NCBI GenBank assembly: GCA_947169395.1
Contig: CAMVPJ010000004.1
Coordinates: 1-59,067 of the forward strand
Reading direction: 5' to 3'
Source of the DNA: an uncultured Caryophanales bacterium
GTDB taxonomy: Bacteria > Bacillota_I > Bacilli_A > RF39 > UBA660
Length of the DNA stretch: 59,067 bases
A model generated the notes under the pieces. The model was not told the origin of the DNA. It made no database searches and saw only the letters and a program-made list of their open reading frames with translations. Positions 54,918 to 59,067 of the stretch are shown here, one piece after another (the stretch's first letter is position 1; every line of letters begins with the position of its first letter). The position numbers were made by a program, and so were the translations under genes.

Positions 54918-56990
54918 TTAGATTTTTGCAATACTACTATGACCTTTCATGATTTTCTTAATACCATAAGGAAACTTAAATGCAATAGTTAAAATAGATT
55001 TATCAATTCCAACTATAACTCCATCCCCAAATTCATCATGTTTTATCTTCTCACCTAAAGTATAACTAATTGTATCATCAATAGTAATCTTTTCTCTTTT
55101 TTTATTACCAGAAATCTTTATATCATCTAAGTATTCATCACTAATTTCACCAATAAATCTACTTTTAGGATTATGATTATCAAGACCATATAACAATCTA
55201 GAATTTACACTCGTTATATATAGTTTCTTTTTTGCACGTGTTACAGCAACATAACAAAGACGTCTTTCTTCTTCAAGCTCACTATTATCACTAATAGACC
55301 TAATGTGCGGGAATAAGTTCTCTTCCATACCAACTAAAAATACATAATCAAACTCTAGACCTTTTGCTGCATGCACTGTCATCATTGTAACTACATCTTT
55401 ATTATCTTTAGCTTCTTCTATATCAGATACTAAACTTATTTCATTTAAGAAATCTTCTAAAGATATAATACCATAACGATTTTCAAAATTTAAAGTAATA
55501 GATTTAAACTCCTCTAAGTTTTCAAGTCTAGCTATAGACTCAATAGTATTTTCCGCTTCTAACTCTTTTTTTATACCCGTTTTATTAAGTATATCGTCTA
55601 CTAATTCAGTTAAAGACATCTCTTCACTATCTTTAATAAGTTCTAATACTAATTTTTTAAACTCTAACTCTTTACCTGACTCTATAGAATCAAACATGCT
55701 CTTATTTTCATTAATTGCTTTCAAACTAATTTTTTCAATTGTTTTAAGTCCAATCTTTCTTTTAGGTACATTAATTATTCTAGATAAACTAATATCATCA
55801 CTTGTATTATAGATTAATCTTAAATAACTAATTAAGTCTTTAATCTCACGTCTATTATAGAAGTAAAAACTACCTACTATTTTGTAAGGAATATTCTCAC
55901 CTAACATATTCTCTTCAATATTTCTAGACATAGCATTAGTCCGATATAGAATGGCAATATCATTATGCGAAACACCACTTGATATTAATCTATTAATCTC
56001 AGATACAACATAATTAGCTTCATCTTTCTCATCCATACATCTTTTAGATGTAATCTTATCCCCTATCTCGTTAGATGTCCAAAGATTTTTATCTTTTCTA
56101 TTTTTATTATTTGCAATTATATCATTAGCTGCACCTAATATAGTTTTAGTAGAGCGATAGTTTTCTTCAAGCATGATAACAACTGCATTAGGATAATCTT
56201 TTTCAAAGTTTAATATATTACGATAATTAGAACCTCTAAACCCGTATATACTCTGATCTTGATCACCTACTACACATATATTTTTATACTTTGCACTTAA
56301 CATCTTAGTTAATATATATTGTACCTCGTTTGTATCTTGGTACTCATCTATAAGAATATACTTATACTGTTCCTGATATAATTTTAATACCTCAGGGTGC
56401 TTCTGAAATACTCTAATAGGTAGTAATAGTAAGTCATCAAAATCAACTGAATTATTAGATATTAATCTAGCTTGATACTTACGATATATAGATACAACTA
56501 CGGAATCTTCATCATTACAAGTAAACTTATCAAGTTCATCAGGACTCATAAGTTCATTCTTCGCACTACTTATTCTATTTCTTATTGTTTTAGGATTATA
56601 GTGTTTAGGGTCAAGACCTGAATCTTTTACAAGTTTCTTTATAAGTGATAAAGCATCGTCACTATCAATTATTGTAAAATTCTTACTTAAATTAACATAT
56701 TCATAGTATTTTTTTATTATAGTTAATCCAAAAGAATGAAATGTTGATATCTGCATCATTTTTGCTTTATCACCAATTAAACTTATAATACGCTCTTTCA
56801 TTTCATTTGCCGCTTTATTAGTAAATGTAATCGCAAGTATATTATAAGGATCAATACCATTACTAATCATATACGCAATACGAGTAGTTAATACTTTAGT
56901 CTTACCAGAACCTGCACCAGCCATAACAAGCATAGGCCCTTCAATATTTTTAACAGCTTTAATTTGTTCTTTATTTAAACCATCTAACAT
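54918..56990 (-). CDS. pcrA: ATP-dependent DNA helicase PcrA/UvrD
   Basis: 690 residues, superfamily 1A helicase. Q motif and Walker A MAGAGSGKT (about 22-31), motif II LIDEYQDTNEVQ, motif III VGDQDQSIYGFRG, motif IV LEENYRS, motif V TVHAAKGLEFDYV, motif VI EERRLCYVAVTRAK. It acts in repair and in clearing RecA or stalled forks. The C-terminal Tudor-like region (DEFGDGVIVGIDKSILTIAF) binds RNA polymerase in Bacillus PcrA. GTTGGTGG precedes the ATG. Confidence 0.95.
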   Translation of the reverse strand: MLDGLNKEQIKAVKNIEGPMLVMAGAGSGKTKVLTTRIAYMISNGIDPYNILAITFTNKAANEMKERIISLIGDKAKMMQISTFHSFGLTIIKKYYEYVNLSKNFTIIDSDDALSLIKKLVKDSGLDPKHYNPKTIRNRISSAKNELMSPDELDKFTCNDEDSVVVSIYRKYQARLISNNSVDFDDLLLLPIRVFQKHPEVLKLYQEQYKYILIDEYQDTNEVQYILTKMLSAKYKNICVVGDQDQSIYGFRGSNYRNILNFEKDYPNAVVIMLEENYRSTKTILGAANDIIANNKNRKDKNLWTSNEIGDKITSKRCMDEKDEANYVVSEINRLISSGVSHNDIAILYRTNAMSRNIEENMLGENIPYKIVGSFYFYNRREIKDLISYLRLIYNTSDDISLSRIINVPKRKIGLKTIEKISLKAINENKSMFDSIESGKELEFKKLVLELIKDSEEMSLTELVDDILNKTGIKKELEAENTIESIARLENLEEFKSITLNFENRYGIISLEDFLNEISLVSDIEEAKDNKDVVTMMTVHAAKGLEFDYVFLVGMEENLFPHIRSISDNSELEEERRLCYVAVTRAKKKLYITSVNSRLLYGLDNHNPKSRFIGEISDEYLDDIKISGNKKREKITIDDTISYTLGEKIKHDEFGDGVIVGIDKSILTIAFKFPYGIKKIMKGHSSIAKI

Positions 56991-57006
56991 AAAACCACCA
57001 ACAAAA

Positions 57007-57028
57007 GTATATCAAAAAAGATATACTA
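57007..57028 (-). terminator. Hairpin between the Asn-rich gene and pcrA
   Basis: AGTATATC and GATATACT around a T-rich loop, then TTTTG on the minus strand, overlapping the stop of the upstream gene. Confidence 0.5.
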
Positions 57029-58870
57029 TTTACAAGTATATCCTGAATCTCTCATTTCCTTTTTCATTTGACTCTTAGATGAATTTTTAAGATTATTTCC
57101 GTACCATGCTTCTAATTCAGATTTAGTAAAATCCATATCTATTTCAAAACCATTTTCATTTTCAATAAATGCTACATTAAGACCTAATCCTTGATATTGA
57201 TTTTTCAATTCTTCTAAATAAGAATCTTTCTTATCTAAACTATCTTCAGTAAAAGTTAATACTTGACTTAGCTTTGCATTAGTCATTTTATTACCCTTAA
57301 ACCTATATACCATAGATTCATCTAGTATATACTCTTCATTACTATAATCTTGAAGTCCACATACTAATTTATCTGTTTTAAAAAACATGAAATAGCTTAA
57401 TACACCAACAGCTGAAACTATTATAATAGTTATAATTAATAAAATAATAAATAATAACTTTTTCTTTTTCTTCTTAGGTTTATCTGTATTTGCGACATCA
57501 TTACTTACAGTATTATTTGTGGTAGCTACATTAGTATTATTTTCATCATTTACAACATTATTGTTAGTATTAGTATCAAAACTAGTAATTAAGTCCTCTA
57601 CCCCATTATTATCACTAGCGCTATCAACAGTATTCTCAGTATTACCTATTACATCCCCAAGATTTAATTCACTATTATCTGTTTCATTTTCAATAGATGT
57701 AGTAGGTATTTCAACTATATTATCTCCATTACTTACTCCATCAAAGTTCACGTTATCAACAACATGATTAACCATAGGTGGAACATTGTTTGGATTCTCT
57801 AGACTATCAACATTACTTCCAACTGTATTTTGGGTATTATTTTGATCATTAGTAAATAATCCCGAATCGTTTTTAATAAGAGTTGGTGTGGTGTTTACAA
57901 ACTCTGATTCATTATTAATGTTTTGATTATTAACATTATTATTATTTTCTATAGGCAAAGTATTTACATTATTAAAAGCTGCTAATTGTTCTTGCGGATT
58001 AACTAATGTAGGAGAAACAGTATTCTCAACTTGAGGAGTGTTATTAACTTGATTACTAACACTATTAGAAACACTTAATCCGTTTTCTTGAATACTATTC
58101 GCACTTGTTTCAACTCTATTACCACTAAACATATTCATTGGAGCATTATTTATAAAACTATTATTTATAGTATTTGGCATTGTACTTGGATTTGATGCAT
58201 TATTAATACTATTTGTAGGTACACTAGGAACATTCTCAATGTTTGTATTAGGAACAATTACATTAGGTTGAACATTACTATCTACACTAACATTTTGATT
58301 TAAATTTGTATTTACATTACTAATCCCATTAAATATATCTAGAGTATGATCAACAGTATTAGTCTGATTTATATTATTGACAGGCGTTACTGGAGTATTA
58401 TTAATTGGTTCTACAGTATTATTAATAACAGGAATAGATGGCATAACATTTGTATTCAAACCTTGATTATTAGAAACAGTATTAGGAGTATTATACATTT
58501 GATTTATAACATTATTAGTAGGTACACTATTTTGAACCGGAGTTATATTATTAACCGCATTATTATTAACACTCTCAAACTGATCCATTAAATCAAATAC
58601 AGAAGTATTACTATCTACCTTAGGAGTCTCATAACTAGTATTAAAATTAGTAAAATTACTAATAGGTGGAAGCCCGTACTTATCCTGTATATTAACTGTA
58701 TTATTAGTTTGTTGAACAGACGCAGAAGGCGTACTTCCCATAGGCGGAAGATTATTAACATCCATATTTTGTGAAGGCATACTTCGAGCAGGTACAGTAT
58801 TCATTGGTGGAAGACCACTATTATTTATCCCTATATTTTGAGCCCCTATATTATTCTTTTCTTCATTCAT
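57026..58870 (-). CDS. Asn-rich membrane protein with a C-terminal extracytoplasmic domain
   Basis: 614 residues. The first 470 are low-complexity, rich in Asn, Val, Thr, Pro and Ser, with short recurring motifs (SGLPPMNT, NNLPPMGS, YGLPPISN near the start). Next come a KPKKKKKK stop and one membrane helix (about 475-500), so the long tail is cytoplasmic and about 110 residues lie outside. The outside domain (YNGN-type pattern, DSYLEELKNQYQGLGLNVAF, two Cys) is like small DUF1307-type lipoprotein domains. The role is unknown. AAGGA lies eight bases before the ATG. Positioned just upstream of pcrA. Confidence 0.72.
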   Translation of the reverse strand: MNEEKNNIGAQNIGINNSGLPPMNTVPARSMPSQNMDVNNLPPMGSTPSASVQQTNNTVNIQDKYGLPPISNFTNFNTSYETPKVDSNTSVFDLMDQFESVNNNAVNNITPVQNSVPTNNVINQMYNTPNTVSNNQGLNTNVMPSIPVINNTVEPINNTPVTPVNNINQTNTVDHTLDIFNGISNVNTNLNQNVSVDSNVQPNVIVPNTNIENVPSVPTNSINNASNPSTMPNTINNSFINNAPMNMFSGNRVETSANSIQENGLSVSNSVSNQVNNTPQVENTVSPTLVNPQEQLAAFNNVNTLPIENNNNVNNQNINNESEFVNTTPTLIKNDSGLFTNDQNNTQNTVGSNVDSLENPNNVPPMVNHVVDNVNFDGVSNGDNIVEIPTTSIENETDNSELNLGDVIGNTENTVDSASDNNGVEDLITSFDTNTNNNVVNDENNTNVATTNNTVSNDVANTDKPKKKKKKLLFIILLIITIIIVSAVGVLSYFMFFKTDKLVCGLQDYSNEEYILDESMVYRFKGNKMTNAKLSQVLTFTEDSLDKKDSYLEELKNQYQGLGLNVAFIENENGFEIDMDFTKSELEAWYGNNLKNSSKSQMKKEMRDSGYTCK

Positions 58871-58926
58871 ACAATCATTCCTTTACAATACAAGTATATC
58901 AATCATTAATAAAAAAGTCAATCAAA

Positions 58927-58947
58927 ATGGTGAACACGTCACCATTA
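58927..58947 (-). terminator. Terminator near the window end
   Basis: AATGGTGA and TCACCATT around ACACG, followed on the minus strand by TTGATTGACTTTTTT. It implies a minus-strand gene that begins beyond the window edge. Confidence 0.5.
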
Positions 58948-59028
58948 ATTATTATTCTTATTTTTATTCTTTGTTAATTTTATAATTACTCCAGCAATCC
59001 CACCTACTATAGCTCCCGAGTTTTGCAG
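58945..59028 (-). other. Possible 3' end of a gene cut by the window edge
   Basis: On the minus strand 27 codons (GAIVGGIAGVIIKLTKNKNK at the centre) end at a stop inside the terminator and look like the glycine-rich membrane end of a small protein. An in-frame TAA at 59029-59031 blocks the frame upstream. Either the last bases of the window are misassembled, or the gene is broken. Confidence 0.3.
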
Positions 59029-59067
59029 TTAGTTCAATTTCAAACAGGTATTTTGCCCTTATATGAT

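Overview
This window is AT-rich DNA from a walled, low-GC Bacillota. The likeliest source is an uncultured gut member of the Bacilli close to the Mollicutes (RF39-type). The evidence is the presence of both PolC and a short DnaE, the standard genetic code with TGA used as a stop, canonical TTGACA-N17-TATAAT promoters, AGGAGG ribosome binding sites, a CIRCE operator, and a Mollicutes-like RpoB rifampicin pocket. Peptidoglycan and shape genes (ddl, murF, mreC, mreD) show that it keeps a wall. The lineage is inferred; no 16S gene is present.

Layout. 0.1-5.1 kb: a GGDEF protein, an unknown protein, then ddl, a membrane-anchored murF and an alpha/beta hydrolase. 5.2-7.8 kb: a small accessory patch with a broken sigma-like fragment, a PD-(D/E)XK-like protein and an AAA_14/DUF4143 ATPase. 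7.9-10.7 kb: CPBP protease, SPFH and NfeD membrane proteins, tRNA-Arg(CCU) and an HD hydrolase. 10.8-22 kb: dnaE, rpmB, an unknown protein, polC, and htpG under HrcA/CIRCE control. 22-25.5 kb: four tandem ORF6N-PLD-like genes. 25.5-29.1 kb: a prepilin-like protein with a compositionally foreign C-terminus beside a decayed diversity-generating-retroelement-like cassette (MutS-like ORF, frameshifted Avd-like gene, RT remnant). 29.1-41.9 kb: the rpoC-rpoB / rplL-rplJ / rplA-rplK / nusG-secE region on the minus strand, with L1 and L10 autoregulatory leaders and three unusual inserted genes. 42-48 kb: a methyltransferase-like protein, a DapB-like dehydrogenase, DUF2238, tag, mreD, mreC and radC. 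48-59 kb: ftsK, an Rpn-like protein, rpmF-yceD, tmcAL, a dockerin-like protein, pcrA and a large Asn-rich membrane protein.

The most unusual part is 22-25.5 kb. Four adjacent paralogues each encode an ORF6N DNA-binding domain fused to a PLD-like domain. Every copy carries inside its coding sequence an odd-length inverted repeat centred on codon 74, about 219 bases from the start codon. The palindromes differ between copies. The two copies with the same putative recognition segment (copies 2 and 4) share the same palindrome core, and the two with different segments have different palindromes. This looks like a DNA-binding protein family whose genes carry their own cognate sites. Neighbouring DNA adds a second system: a pilin-like protein that resembles a retroelement diversification target, next to the wreck of its presumed reverse-transcriptase cassette.
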